This document shows positions 14,116 through 25,129 of a stretch of 32,246 bases of DNA, one piece after another. The DNA comes from an uncultured Nitrosomonadales bacterium (lineage in GTDB: Bacteria; Pseudomonadota; Gammaproteobacteria; Burkholderiales; Methylophilaceae): the NCBI GenBank assembly GCA_913048465.1, contig CAJWVO010000013.1, positions 1-32,246 on the forward strand, read 5' to 3'. A program made the position numbers and the translations under genes. Numbering within the stretch: position 1 is the first letter of the stretch; each line of letters begins with the position of its first letter. The notes under the pieces were generated by a model that saw only the letters and a list, made by a program, of their open reading frames with translations, made no database searches and was not told where the DNA came from.

Positions 14116-14755
14116 TTCTATTCAAGAAAAAATTTGTGATATCTCAAACAAGCTTATCCAAGAAGGACTCAATCATGCAGCCACAGGAAATATTAGTGTT
14201 CGGTTAGATGATTATTTTTACATCACACCAAGCGGCACTGTTTCTGAAAATTTAAAGCCAATAGATATAGTGAAGTGCCCTTTGTCTTTGGATGAGGAAT
14301 TTATTCAAACCATGTCTCAAAGACCCTCTAGCGAGTGGCATTTTCATAAACGAATATATGAGGAAAGAGGCGATGTAAATGCAATCATTCATACTCATTC
14401 TGTGTTCGCGAGCACATTGAGTGTATTAAGAAAGAACATACCAGCATTTCATTACATGATTGCTTTATTTGGCGGTAAAGAAGTCAGATGTGGCGCCTAT
14501 AAGTTGTTTGGTAGCAAAGAACTCTCAGAGGAGGTCATTAAGTCATTAGGATCACTCAAAGCCTGTTTAATGGCGAACCATGGCGCTATTGTCGTTTCAG
14601 CTGATATCGATGATGCTTATTTCCTAGCTCAAGAACTGGAGCATTTATCTCAGCAGTACATTGAGTTGCTTAAAATCGGAGAGTTAAATCTTCTCTCTGA
14701 TGATGAAATGGATAAGGTCATTCATAAATTTCAAGGATATGGCCCTAAGACTTAA
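14108..14755 (+). CDS. Class II aldolase, fuculose-phosphate aldolase type (Ald2-like)
   Basis: The 215-aa zinc enzyme of the class II aldolase/adducin family keeps the catalytic and metal residues of E. coli FucA at a constant offset of three: Glu76 in SSEWHFH, His95 and His97 in IIHTHS, His158 in ANHGAIV. Other features are ATGNISVRL and ITPSG. Because it overlaps mtnA, the likely substrate is 5-methylthioribulose 1-phosphate or 5-deoxyribulose 1-phosphate. Either would be split to dihydroxyacetone phosphate plus methylthioacetaldehyde or acetaldehyde, as described for the DHAP shunt. MtnB (a dehydratase in the same superfamily) is the alternative, but the absence of mtnC/D nearby favours the aldolase. 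It is the last gene of the operon. Confidence 0.82.
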   Translation: MHNSIQEKICDISNKLIQEGLNHAATGNISVRLDDYFYITPSGTVSENLKPIDIVKCPLSLDEEFIQTMSQRPSSEWHFHKRIYEERGDVNAIIHTHSVFASTLSVLRKNIPAFHYMIALFGGKEVRCGAYKLFGSKELSEEVIKSLGSLKACLMANHGAIVVSADIDDAYFLAQELEHLSQQYIELLKIGELNLLSDDEMDKVIHKFQGYGPKT

Positions 14756-14784
14756 ATCTTTAAAAACATCACCCCATTTATCGA

Positions 14785-14813
14785 TTGTGGTTATCTGCTC
14801 AATGAAGTAAAAT
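14785..14813 (+). promoter_or_regulatory. Candidate sigma-70-type promoter for pyrG
   Basis: TTGTGG (14785-14790) and TAAAAT (14808-14813) are separated by 17 bases and lie 30 bases before the pyrG start. The -10 is good and the -35 poor. This is the only gap of note (88 bases) between the mtnA operon and the pyrG group. Confidence 0.4.
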
Positions 14814-14840
14814 ATTATTCCGTCAGCAAACAATTAATAA

Positions 14841-17299
<2,459 letters not shown>

Positions 17300-17316
17300 A
17301 TTTAAATAGGATAAGC

Positions 17317-18603
17317 ATGAAAATTATAAAAAAAATTAAAGCAAGACAAGTAATTGACTCCAGAGGTAACCCGACTGTTGAAGCGGATGTAATTCTTCAG
17401 GATGGAAGTTTTGGTAGAGCTATTGTTCCTTCAGGAGCTTCAACAGGTTCTAAAGAAGCTATCGAATTGAGGGATAAGAATAAATCAGTTTATAAGGGCA
17501 AAAGTGTGCTCAATGCCGTTAACTTTATAAATACTGAAATTAATAAGGCTCTTGTTGGACAGGATGTGTCTGAGCAAATAAAAGTCGATGAAATTTTAAT
17601 AAATCTTGATGGAACATCAAATAAAGAAAGATTAGGTGCGAATAGTTTATTGGCGGTATCCTTAGCCAATGCTCATGCCTTTGCTAATTGTTCAAAAAAA
17701 CCTTTATATCAAACCGTTATAAAAGAAAATACATATTCTCTACCCACTCCAATGATGAATATTATTAATGGTGGAGCGCATGCTGATAACAGTGTTGATA
17801 TTCAAGAATTCATGATTATACCAGCTGGATTTGGAAGTTTTTCAGATGCGATTCGTTGTGGTACTGAAGTGTTTCATTCCTTAAAGGAAAATTTAGCAAA
17901 AAGAAATTTATCAACAACAGTTGGCGACGAAGGTGGTTTTGCTCCTAATTTAAACTCCAATGAGGAGGCAATAGAATTGATAATGCAATCAATTGAACAT
18001 GCCGGGTATCAAGCTGGAAAGCATGTTTTTATTGCCTTAGATTGCGCTTCATCTGAGTTTTATTGTGATGGACATTATCATTTAAAATCTGAAAATCTTA
18101 AATTGAGCTCGGCTGAGATGACAAATTATCTTGAGTCGTGGTGTGATAAATATCCAATTATCAGCATTGAGGATGGCTTGGATGAGAATGACTGGGATGG
18201 TTGGAAAATTTTGACTGAAAGTTTAGGAAAAAAAATTCAGCTAGTTGGGGATGATTTATTTGTGACCAATCCAAAAATACTTAAAGAGGGAATTGAAAAA
18301 GAAATAGCGAATTCTGTTTTGATCAAAGTGAATCAAATTGGCACATTAACTGAGACACTTGAAACAATTAAATTAGCCCAAGAAAATAACTACACCGCTG
18401 TGATATCTCATCGATCTGGTGAGACAGAGGATACCACCATCGCAGATTTGGCGGTGGGTACAAACGCGATGCAAATTAAAACTGGATCAATGTCACGATC
18501 TGAGAGAGTGGCCAAATATAACCAGCTCTTAAGAATCGAAGAAGAGTTACAAGACAAGGCTAAATATGCAGGACTTGACGCATTTTATCAATTAACTAAA
18601 TGA
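17317..18603 (+). CDS. eno: Enolase
   Basis: Enolase converts 2-phosphoglycerate to phosphoenolpyruvate in glycolysis and gluconeogenesis. The 428-aa sequence has [50 protein letters not shown], the catalytic [23 protein letters not shown], and the signature [14 protein letters not shown] (here [14 protein letters not shown]) followed by [10 protein letters not shown]. All metal ligands seem present. A Shine-Dalgarno AGGAT precedes the ATG. The gene ends in an ATGA overlap with ftsB. Confidence 0.98.
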   Translation: MKIIKKIKARQVIDSRGNPTVEADVILQDGSFGRAIVPSGASTGSKEAIELRDKNKSVYKGKSVLNAVNFINTEINKALVGQDVSEQIKVDEILINLDGTSNKERLGANSLLAVSLANAHAFANCSKKPLYQTVIKENTYSLPTPMMNIINGGAHADNSVDIQEFMIIPAGFGSFSDAIRCGTEVFHSLKENLAKRNLSTTVGDEGGFAPNLNSNEEAIELIMQSIEHAGYQAGKHVFIALDCASSEFYCDGHYHLKSENLKLSSAEMTNYLESWCDKYPIISIEDGLDENDWDGWKILTESLGKKIQLVGDDLFVTNPKILKEGIEKEIANSVLIKVNQIGTLTETLETIKLAQENNYTAVISHRSGETEDTTIADLAVGTNAMQIKTGSMSRSERVAKYNQLLRIEEELQDKAKYAGLDAFYQLTK

Positions 18604-18878
18604 AATTTCTGACATTCATTTTTGTTACTTTAATATTAGTATTACAGTACCCCTTGTGGCTTGGCAAAGGCGGGTGGCTAAATGTGATTTCGCTACAAAA
18701 ACAAATCGATCAACAGCTAAAAGTCAACGAGCTAAAAAAGTCCGAAAATGATATTCTTTTGGCTGTTGTTCAAGATTTAAAAAATGGCACGGATGTTATT
18801 GAGGGAAAGGCCCGTTTTGATTTAGGCTTAATTAAAAAGAATGAAACATTTTTTTTAATTATTGATAAAAAAAATTAA
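18600..18878 (+). CDS. ftsB: Cell division protein FtsB
   Basis: FtsB is a small bitopic membrane protein of the divisome that pairs with FtsL and FtsQ. The 92-aa protein has one N-terminal transmembrane segment ([19 protein letters not shown]), the conserved GKGG turn, then a coiled coil rich in Lys/Glu/Leu ([21 protein letters not shown]) and the family's late motif [18 protein letters not shown]. Its place after eno is conserved across proteobacteria. It converges with ygfZ, and their stop codons overlap by a few bases. Confidence 0.94.
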   Translation: MKFLTFIFVTLILVLQYPLWLGKGGWLNVISLQKQIDQQLKVNELKKSENDILLAVVQDLKNGTDVIEGKARFDLGLIKKNETFFLIIDKKN

Positions 18879-19714
18879 CTTGCAAATGATTTAGTTAATA
18901 CGAGCTTTTCATCCTTAATATTTAAGCTATCATCTTGTGTGTCTAAGGTTTTTTCAAATAGAACGTGTGTATAGTCTTCGCAGAAAATAAAATTGACTAC
19001 AGTTCCAACACTTTGATCATTTTCAAAGACCTGCTCCCCATAGTCTAAAGACAATTTAGAATTTATCACACCATAAAAACTTCGATGTTTTGGTTTGCCG
19101 AGATAATGTGTTCTTGCAACTATTTCTTGGCCGGTGTAGCACCCCTTTTTAAAATTAACGGCATCTATTAAATCAAGGTTACATGTGTGTGCTAAAAATT
19201 TTTCTTGTGTTTGTTCCACTACCTCTGGAATGCCAAATTGAATATCTTTTTTAATCCAATTTGAAATAACCCTAAAAGAATATTCACTTGTAATTTGATT
19301 AAATAAATCAGGATCGTTAAAAATTGCTACAGATCGATTTGTTTGATCAGGTAGGGCTAATTTCTGACCAGTAGGTATATTAATTAGAGAACTATCATCA
19401 ATAATTCCTAATAGATGAAAGTTTTCTGCTTTCTTAATCACAACCTTAGATCTGAGAATAAACATCGTTAATCTTTTTTGAACAGCATCAGCTAGAGATG
19501 AGGGGATGACTAAAAAGGTTGAGTTAAAATCAGGAACTCTCAAGATTCTTAAAAACGCAAATAATCTTCCCTTAGGGTTACACATACCGCTATAAATAAA
19601 CTTTTTTTCATTTTTTTTGACATCGTTTGTCAGTTGACCTTGGAGAAAGTCAAGGTGATCTTCCCCTGAAATTTCAATGATTGAATAGCGATCTAATAAA
19701 TTGACAAGCATCAT
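18875..19714 (-). CDS. ygfZ: Folate-binding YgfZ/GcvT-like iron-sulfur maintenance protein
   Basis: YgfZ is a folate-dependent protein that supports assembly or repair of some Fe-S enzymes, including MiaB-type tRNA modification. The 279-aa product has the family signature KKGCYTGQEIVARTHYLGKPKHR with its conserved Cys, and an N-terminal GcvT-like fold (EISGEDHLDFLQGQLTNDV, GMCNPKGR). It is shorter than the E. coli protein (326 aa). Its ATG overlaps the stop of mxaL (ATGA), so it is the seventh gene of the mxaRSACKL transcript. Nothing in the sequence shows a direct role in methanol oxidation. The link may be shared expression only. Confidence 0.92.
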   Translation of the reverse strand: MMLVNLLDRYSIIEISGEDHLDFLQGQLTNDVKKNEKKFIYSGMCNPKGRLFAFLRILRVPDFNSTFLVIPSSLADAVQKRLTMFILRSKVVIKKAENFHLLGIIDDSSLINIPTGQKLALPDQTNRSVAIFNDPDLFNQITSEYSFRVISNWIKKDIQFGIPEVVEQTQEKFLAHTCNLDLIDAVNFKKGCYTGQEIVARTHYLGKPKHRSFYGVINSKLSLDYGEQVFENDQSVGTVVNFIFCEDYTHVLFEKTLDTQDDSLNIKDEKLVLTKSFAS

Positions 19715-20676
19715 GTAATTTTTCTAATTAGGCTAGTGATATTCGCTTTTGATATGAATCTGGCGATAAAAAACAATAATGCAAGAAAACATAAAATAGG
19801 TTGAAGATAAAACTGATCTGGTGCTTTCCATGCAGGAGGTTGCTTTTTCATTTCTTTTCTGATGGCACGATAACTCTGACCATCTACATAAAAACCCCCG
19901 ATTTCTTTAGCTAATTTTTCAAGGTATTCACTATCAAGTTTGGACATATAGCGATCAGTTGCACCACTGGCTACTTTGTTATCTCTCACACCAATGTTTG
20001 ATTCAGATATCTGCGCAATCCCTGGTTGAAGAGCAAAACTATCATTGGACCAATACCCAATAAGTTGATTTTTATTATCATATTTTGGGATCGGTGCTCC
20101 TTCATTAGAACCTATTCCAACAAATAACCAATCATTGCCACCCTGAAACTGCTCAAGATCCCTTGTATTAAACACATGAAGTTTTGGAGCTTCTTCACCG
20201 TCAGTAAAATAAACTACTTGTGCAGACTCTGGAAAACTCCGAATAAGTCTGGCTAAATTAATCACAGACTCTCTAATTCTTGTATTGCCTGACCATGTAA
20301 CTCTCCAATCAAGTTTACTAATGGTTGTATTAATATTGCTAAAGTTTTCACATACTTCAATTGGGGAATAAGTTGCTGAAACAGACACTCCAGCAAACAT
20401 CCCAATACTTACTTTGGTGCCGCATGGAAAGTCCTCCACTAAGCGGCTCATGATATGTTTTGTGTAGTCCAATCGAGATACCGTTTTTTGATTAATTTTC
20501 ATATCTTCCGTGTTCATACTTTGAGAAATGTCTGCAATTAAAATATAGTTATAAAGGGATTGATTAACTGGTATAGATGGATTAATTAGTGCTAGCACCA
20601 ATAAAATGAAGCTAACAAGGAGAAAAAAATCACTTTTTTTCTCAAAATGTTTTTTAAATTTATCAAAAAAGATCAT
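19711..20676 (-). CDS. mxaL: MxaL, von Willebrand A-domain protein for methanol dehydrogenase maturation
   Basis: The 321-aa membrane protein has an N-terminal transmembrane helix (about 17-32) and a VWA domain with the MIDAS motif DISQS (in LIADISQSMNTEDM). A later Asp is in YFTDGEEAP, and a C-terminal transmembrane helix lies near 292-308. Together with MxaA, C, K, R and S it belongs to the accessory set needed to put calcium into PQQ methanol dehydrogenase (MxaFI). The large VWA part between the two helices would face the periplasm. Identity rests on the family plus the exact gene order R-S-A-C-K-L. It overlaps mxaK upstream and ygfZ downstream by four bases each. Confidence 0.85.
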   Translation of the reverse strand: MIFFDKFKKHFEKKSDFFLLVSFILLVLALINPSIPVNQSLYNYILIADISQSMNTEDMKINQKTVSRLDYTKHIMSRLVEDFPCGTKVSIGMFAGVSVSATYSPIEVCENFSNINTTISKLDWRVTWSGNTRIRESVINLARLIRSFPESAQVVYFTDGEEAPKLHVFNTRDLEQFQGGNDWLFVGIGSNEGAPIPKYDNKNQLIGYWSNDSFALQPGIAQISESNIGVRDNKVASGATDRYMSKLDSEYLEKLAKEIGGFYVDGQSYRAIRKEMKKQPPAWKAPDQFYLQPILCFLALLFFIARFISKANITSLIRKIT

Positions 20677-21224
20677 GGTAAACCGATAGGAATATTACCC
20701 ATAATGAGGCCTGGAGCATCTGAGTCTCCAACCCCTGGTGTGGGGTCAGGTGGGAGCATGGTAAGTAACCTGTCTAGGTTATGTTTTGCATCCCAATAAT
20801 AAGGACCAAATTTTAATGATTGACGATATGCTTTATTGGCTTGTTGAAACAGATATTCCGCCTCATCTCTAACAGACATGCTTGTTCCATTAATGATCAA
20901 ACCTCTTGTAAAGAAAATATTTCCTATATTGTATTGGAGTGCTGATTTTTGATCGTCATCAGCATCTTTCATAAGCGCATTAAATAAAATTGTTGATTCT
21001 TTAAACATTTCTTTTTTAGCCAACCAATATGCCGTGGAATATCTTGCTTCAAAACTCTGTTCAAAAAATGATGGATTCTCACCAGCTGACACTTCATTAT
21101 TAAATTTATTTGTTTGATACAGATTAAAAAGATTAAAAATGATGAATAAGGCGCTAAGGACTAAACTTATCAAGGCTATGCTAGTTATGTATTTAACTGT
21201 AAAAAATTGATTTAATTTTTTCAT
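20673..21224 (-). CDS. mxaK: MxaK, methanol dehydrogenase accessory protein
   Basis: The 183-aa protein has one N-terminal transmembrane segment (ITSIALISLVLSALFIIFNLFNLY). The remainder is predicted periplasmic and resembles a TPR-type helical protein: AYWLAKKEMFKESTILFNAL, ALQYNIGNIFFTRG, LFQQANKAYRQSLKFGPYYWDAKHNLDRLL. It lies between the two VWA genes exactly where MxaK is expected. TPR proteins next to VWA proteins are typical of MoxR-linked (Bat/Mxa) clusters. The tail ends in a Pro/Gly-rich stretch. Identification rests mainly on position and fold. Confidence 0.82.
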   Translation of the reverse strand: MKKLNQFFTVKYITSIALISLVLSALFIIFNLFNLYQTNKFNNEVSAGENPSFFEQSFEARYSTAYWLAKKEMFKESTILFNALMKDADDDQKSALQYNIGNIFFTRGLIINGTSMSVRDEAEYLFQQANKAYRQSLKFGPYYWDAKHNLDRLLTMLPPDPTPGVGDSDAPGLIMGNIPIGLP

Positions 21225-21228
21225 AATA

Positions 21229-22209
21229 TTATTTTTTTAACTCAATTAGTTTAAGAAAAAATAGTACAAATGTCATTAAAAAAGCACCAATTAGAAGATG
21301 GAGCGAATAATTAGCCCCTGGAATAACTTCTTCATAAAAAATTTGTTTTTTTTCTTTCAAGTTAATATCTTTGATGGCTTTTTCTAGTGATGAGGGATCT
21401 TCTGCCTCATAAGCCTGAAATGGTGATCTGAAAGTTTTGAAATAATCAAACAATTCAATTTGAGGTGGAGGTTGTGTTTCATCTCTAATTTTAAGATTTT
21501 CATCAAAGATACTTATTCCTCCAGGTTGTCGCAAGACAATCCAATACAAACCAATATCAAAACGATCAAACCAATCTCTTATTTTTTGTTGGGTTGGCGC
21601 ATCAATTCTTCCAGCTCCATCTGATAATAAAATTACGGCACGAGAGCCCGAGTCTTCTACCTTAGCGAAGAGTTCTGAAACGCTTGAAAGACCAGCCCCA
21701 ATATTTGTTTGAAATAGCGCATTACCAGCTGTTGCATTAACTGCACCTGTAATTGCACTCTTATTTTGAGTGAGAGGTAAAACAAACATTGCCGAGTTAC
21801 TAAAGGTTATAACTCCAATCATGTCATTTTTTCTTGACTCGACAAAATTGATAATAAGTCTAGCAGCAGCAGCTGATTTAGTCTCACCAACACCCTCATC
21901 GTCAAATTGGGTTGATCCAGAAAAAGGATCGTCCATAGAGGCACTTCTATCCAGTACAAGTCCAATTTGAGACCCAACTCCAACTTTAGTAACTGTTTCT
22001 TGAGGCATTTGAGGGGATGCAAAATATAGAATTAAAAAAAGAATAATCAAACTATTAAAAACTTTAATTAAGATAGATAGGAACAGCGATGATGAATCAT
22101 CAGGAATTAGCGTGTTCCAAGAATAAAAGTTTTTAGATATTACTTTAAAAATAAAAGGGACGAATACCAATGGAATTAAGATCAGAAATAAAGGGTTCAA
22201 AAAAAACAT
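21229..22209 (-). CDS. mxaC: MxaC, von Willebrand A-domain membrane protein
   Basis: The 326-aa protein has two N-terminal transmembrane segments (about 2-22 and 48-66), a VWA domain and a C-terminal membrane helix (about 303-322). The complete MIDAS motif is DRSAS in VLDRSASMDDPF, with LSDGAGRID later. This is the BatA-like architecture of MoxR-associated clusters. MxaC is required for active calcium-containing methanol dehydrogenase. The gene starts 3 bases after mxaA and stops 4 bases before mxaK, so the whole set is one transcript. Confidence 0.86.
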   Translation of the reverse strand: MFFLNPLFLILIPLVFVPFIFKVISKNFYSWNTLIPDDSSSLFLSILIKVFNSLIILFLILYFASPQMPQETVTKVGVGSQIGLVLDRSASMDDPFSGSTQFDDEGVGETKSAAAARLIINFVESRKNDMIGVITFSNSAMFVLPLTQNKSAITGAVNATAGNALFQTNIGAGLSSVSELFAKVEDSGSRAVILLSDGAGRIDAPTQQKIRDWFDRFDIGLYWIVLRQPGGISIFDENLKIRDETQPPPQIELFDYFKTFRSPFQAYEAEDPSSLEKAIKDINLKEKKQIFYEEVIPGANYSLHLLIGAFLMTFVLFFLKLIELKK

Positions 22210-22212
22210 ATC

Positions 22213-23184
22213 TTATATTTTTATTAATTTAATATCTGTATTCTTAACAGGAATCTTTTTTTCACATAAATGAAGATGAAAGCAGAAAAAAATCAGCCAA
22301 TCTCTAATTGATGCATTCTCCTTCATTTGTTTAGTAAATAATTTTTGATTTGAAATTTTAAAAAATAAAATTAACTCTTTTTCAATAAACTTAAAAGATG
22401 AGTTTTTTGTATACAGGTCTTCAAGGTTTTTTTCAAAAATACTCGCTTCTGAATAATTATTTATTTGCCCATGAATCAATTTAATGATCTCATCAATCTT
22501 TATATCTTTACCTTTTTTTAATTTTCTATGTAACGGTAAAAATGTCTTTTTAAATCCTGGAAGAATAGTGAATTTTGTATAAACATACAAAAGAACAAAG
22601 ATGGAAAAAATAAAGACAGCAGCACCGATATAAATTTTATTTAAGTATTGTTGTTGTTCAATTAAAACTGGCCCTCTAAAATCACTCATATCCTCTTGGA
22701 CTTTAATATCTCCAAATATTGCAATAGGGGATACTGCTATAGTGAGCTCGGGTACCCTTAGTTTTAAAACTTCTTCGGGATTTTTTTTATTAATGACCCT
22801 GTAGTAATCAGCTGTTATAAAGGCTGGCTTAGCTACCACGTTGTTAGTAAATATTTGATAAGTCAAAAGCATATCTAATTCATTCTTGTTGATTCTCTTG
22901 TCGATATTTTGCAGAGTAATTCCAAGCAGCTGGCCCCTAAAACGTTTTTCATAGCCCACAATTGGCAATGATTCTTCGACGAGGGCGTAAGGTTCATGCA
23001 CAGTCAATTTAATTTGTCTTTGTACCAGATCACCAACATGGTATCCAACTTTCTGACTGGGTTCGGTTATTGATAATGTGTAAAACTCTTCACCAAGATC
23101 AGGGTATTTTTTTGGATCTTCAAATGCAAAAACTAAATTTGCACATGCAAATAATATAATAAACCTAAGCATGATAATACTCAT
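22213..23184 (-). CDS. mxaA: MxaA, methanol dehydrogenase maturation protein
   Basis: The 323-aa protein has a signal peptide, a periplasmic beta-rich domain (about 25-185; KVGYHVGDLVQRQIKLTV), a central transmembrane helix (YIGAAVFIFSIFVLLYVYTKF) and a C-terminal cytoplasmic helical part. MxaA is needed for calcium insertion into MxaFI. The start is uncertain. The first ATG overlaps mxaS by 20 bases, but Met5 (ATG at 23170-23172) gives a cleaner signal peptide (MLRFIILFACANLVFA) and an 8-base overlap, and may be the true start. Sequence conservation in this family is low, so the name rests partly on gene order. Confidence 0.82.
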   Translation of the reverse strand: MSIIMLRFIILFACANLVFAFEDPKKYPDLGEEFYTLSITEPSQKVGYHVGDLVQRQIKLTVHEPYALVEESLPIVGYEKRFRGQLLGITLQNIDKRINKNELDMLLTYQIFTNNVVAKPAFITADYYRVINKKNPEEVLKLRVPELTIAVSPIAIFGDIKVQEDMSDFRGPVLIEQQQYLNKIYIGAAVFIFSIFVLLYVYTKFTILPGFKKTFLPLHRKLKKGKDIKIDEIIKLIHGQINNYSEASIFEKNLEDLYTKNSSFKFIEKELILFFKISNQKLFTKQMKENASIRDWLIFFCFHLHLCEKKIPVKNTDIKLIKI

Positions 23185-24016
23185 TAAAGTAGTGAGTCAT
23201 ATCATCTGGATTAAATTCACTCTCCACAAAAAAAGGTGGGGCATCAAAGTCATTAAATAATTTCGTCAATTGATTCTTTCTTTGATTAAATTCAGTAATA
23301 ATATTTTTGATGAGTTTTTTTCTTAACAATATTGTTCTTTCTTCTAATGTTTCAGGGTCGGTGAATGTTGTAATACCAAACTTCGGTAAATTAGAATATT
23401 CATCCTTATCCCATAGAATGACCGGAACAATAGTGTGTTTTCTTGTGTTATTCAAAAATGCTGTTATCTCTTCAATAGGCATATGAAAATCAGAAATAAA
23501 AAAGATCAGTGTATGATCCTTTGGAAGGTATTGATGAAGCTTTAAAATCCCATTAGAGCCTTTATTATGATTTTTTTCTAAGGCAATTTTGTCGATCAAG
23601 CTCTCGGTTAGGTATGGCCTATAGGACAGGGGGGCAATCCATTTATCATCTACGGTATCATGAAAGCCGACAAGACCAATAGCATCACTATTTTGGTAAG
23701 CAGAGTTTTTAATAATTTTTGCAATCTCTGCTGCACGCTCTAACTTGCTTGCTTGACCAAAACTCATGCTGGTTGATAAATCATTAAAAATCATAATGGG
23801 TGTAGCACTTCTTTGATTGAAAATACGCACATAAACCTGATCCATGGGATCTCTCATTGTCATTCTAAGATCTATCCTTCTTGGGTCTGGATAATCAAGA
23901 AGATTTGAGTGACCAGCAAATTCAATTCCCATGCCTCTCTGATCGGATTTATGTCTTCCTGGATGAATTGCTTTGGACTTCCAGTTGATATGATAATTAA
24001 AGAACTCGACAGACAT
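23165..24016 (-). CDS. mxaS: MxaS, DUF58-domain protein
   Basis: The 283-aa cytoplasmic protein belongs to the DUF58/VWA-like group. It has GIEFAGHSNLLDYPDPRRIDLRMTMRD, the DUF58-type stretch VYVRIFNQRSATPIMIF and a MIDAS-like DLSTSMSFG. MxaS pairs with the MoxR-type ATPase MxaR in the methanol dehydrogenase maturation system. The start overlaps the mxaR stop by one base (TAATG), showing tight coupling. Confidence 0.88.
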   Translation of the reverse strand: MSVEFFNYHINWKSKAIHPGRHKSDQRGMGIEFAGHSNLLDYPDPRRIDLRMTMRDPMDQVYVRIFNQRSATPIMIFNDLSTSMSFGQASKLERAAEIAKIIKNSAYQNSDAIGLVGFHDTVDDKWIAPLSYRPYLTESLIDKIALEKNHNKGSNGILKLHQYLPKDHTLIFFISDFHMPIEEITAFLNNTRKHTIVPVILWDKDEYSNLPKFGITTFTDPETLEERTILLRKKLIKNIITEFNQRKNQLTKLFNDFDAPPFFVESEFNPDDMTHYFNEYYHA

Positions 24017-25032
24017 TAATGCGCACTTACCTTATTGATTATTTCGGTAGTTAATTCTCTGGATATTTCAGTCCTTCGTAGATCATATACGGGATTAAAT
24101 ACTAATCTGTGCGCAATAGTTTCATGGAAAATTTGATGAATATCTTCTGGCAGAACTGACGAACGATTGTTCATCCATGCGTTAACTCGAGCACATTTCA
24201 TCATCATACTAATTCCTCGAGGACTTGATCCAGCAACAATAAGCCTGCTGATATCAATATCAGATATCTTAATATTGAAGTCTTGCGGTTTTATCGTTGC
24301 TTTCCATAAATTCAAAGCATATTTTTCCAATTCTTTAGTGGCATCAATATTTTCTTGAATTTCGGCGGCTACTTTATTTAACTGATCAAAGCTCAATTGA
24401 TCTGTTTTAACATTGGTTATTAGTTCATCAGCATTGTGAAATTTTGTATCAAAAATTAAATCAGTCATTAAGCCATCGTTATTAGGAATAACGATTGGAA
24501 TTTCCATCATAAACCGATCCCTAGCAGCAGATGGTATTTCAAATGTCTCTTCTTTTTCAACTTGATTTCGATCTGCAAAAACAATTAAATGTGGAAAGTG
24601 AAACTCTTGGTTAAATGCAGATAGTGTTTTCTCAGCCATGATTCTTAGCATAAGAGAATGCACCTGAGGCCTTGCTCGATTTATTTCATTGAAGAAGAAG
24701 ATACTTAAATCTTCACCAGATCTTAGGACAGGACCTTTATCGACATGGGGTTTGCCATCATCACCTAAATAGGTATGGTAGATCAAATCATTTGGCATTA
24801 AGTCAATGGTCCCCTCAATCCTCTCATAACCTCCTCCAATACCTCGAGCAACAGCACGCAGCATTGTCGTTTTTCCGACTCCAACATCACCTTCTAATAA
24901 GACATGTCCACGAGCAAAAATTGAAATAAGAATGAGACGAATTGGATTTTCTTGACCTAGGATAACTTCATTGATTTGTTTTTCTAGAGTTGTTGCACTT
25001 TTTAACCAATCGGCGAGATTTTTTTTTGCCAT
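24016..25032 (-). CDS. mxaR: MxaR, MoxR-family AAA+ ATPase
   Basis: The 338-aa AAA+ ATPase is the energy source of the mxa maturation machinery. The Walker A motif GDVGVGKT is at 48-55, and the Walker B region is IFFFNEINRARPQ (111-123). The second acidic residue, Glu116, is present, but the usual Asp before it is Asn115. Further on are FADRNQVEKEETFEIPSAARDRF (sensor and arginine-finger region) and SPRGISMMMKCARVNAW, the MoxR sensor-2 stretch. It is the first gene of mxaRSACKL-ygfZ. Upstream is a short region shared with divergent fabA that contains an inverted repeat. The structural genes mxaFJGI, which precede mxaR in many methylotrophs, are not here. Confidence 0.92.
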   Translation of the reverse strand: MAKKNLADWLKSATTLEKQINEVILGQENPIRLILISIFARGHVLLEGDVGVGKTTMLRAVARGIGGGYERIEGTIDLMPNDLIYHTYLGDDGKPHVDKGPVLRSGEDLSIFFFNEINRARPQVHSLMLRIMAEKTLSAFNQEFHFPHLIVFADRNQVEKEETFEIPSAARDRFMMEIPIVIPNNDGLMTDLIFDTKFHNADELITNVKTDQLSFDQLNKVAAEIQENIDATKELEKYALNLWKATIKPQDFNIKISDIDISRLIVAGSSPRGISMMMKCARVNAWMNNRSSVLPEDIHQIFHETIAHRLVFNPVYDLRRTEISRELTTEIINKVSAH

Positions 25033-25065
25033 TACTTAATCTTTCTATAAATCTTTAAGGTTTAC

Positions 25066-25109
25066 GAATTCATCATCAAACTATTTTTATTGTTTATAAT
25101 GATGAATTC
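25066..25109. promoter_or_regulatory. 11-bp inverted repeat in the mxaR-fabA divergent promoter region
   Basis: The arms GAATTCATCAT (25066-25076) and ATGATGAATTC (25099-25109) are perfect inverted copies separated by 22 bases. A consensus TATAAT for fabA (25095-25100) overlaps the right arm, and fabA starts at 25130. This layout suits an operator for a factor acting on one or both divergent operons. A cruciform or an mRNA stem is the alternative. Confidence 0.55.
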
Positions 25110-25129
25110 TAAATAAACTAAAATATAAC

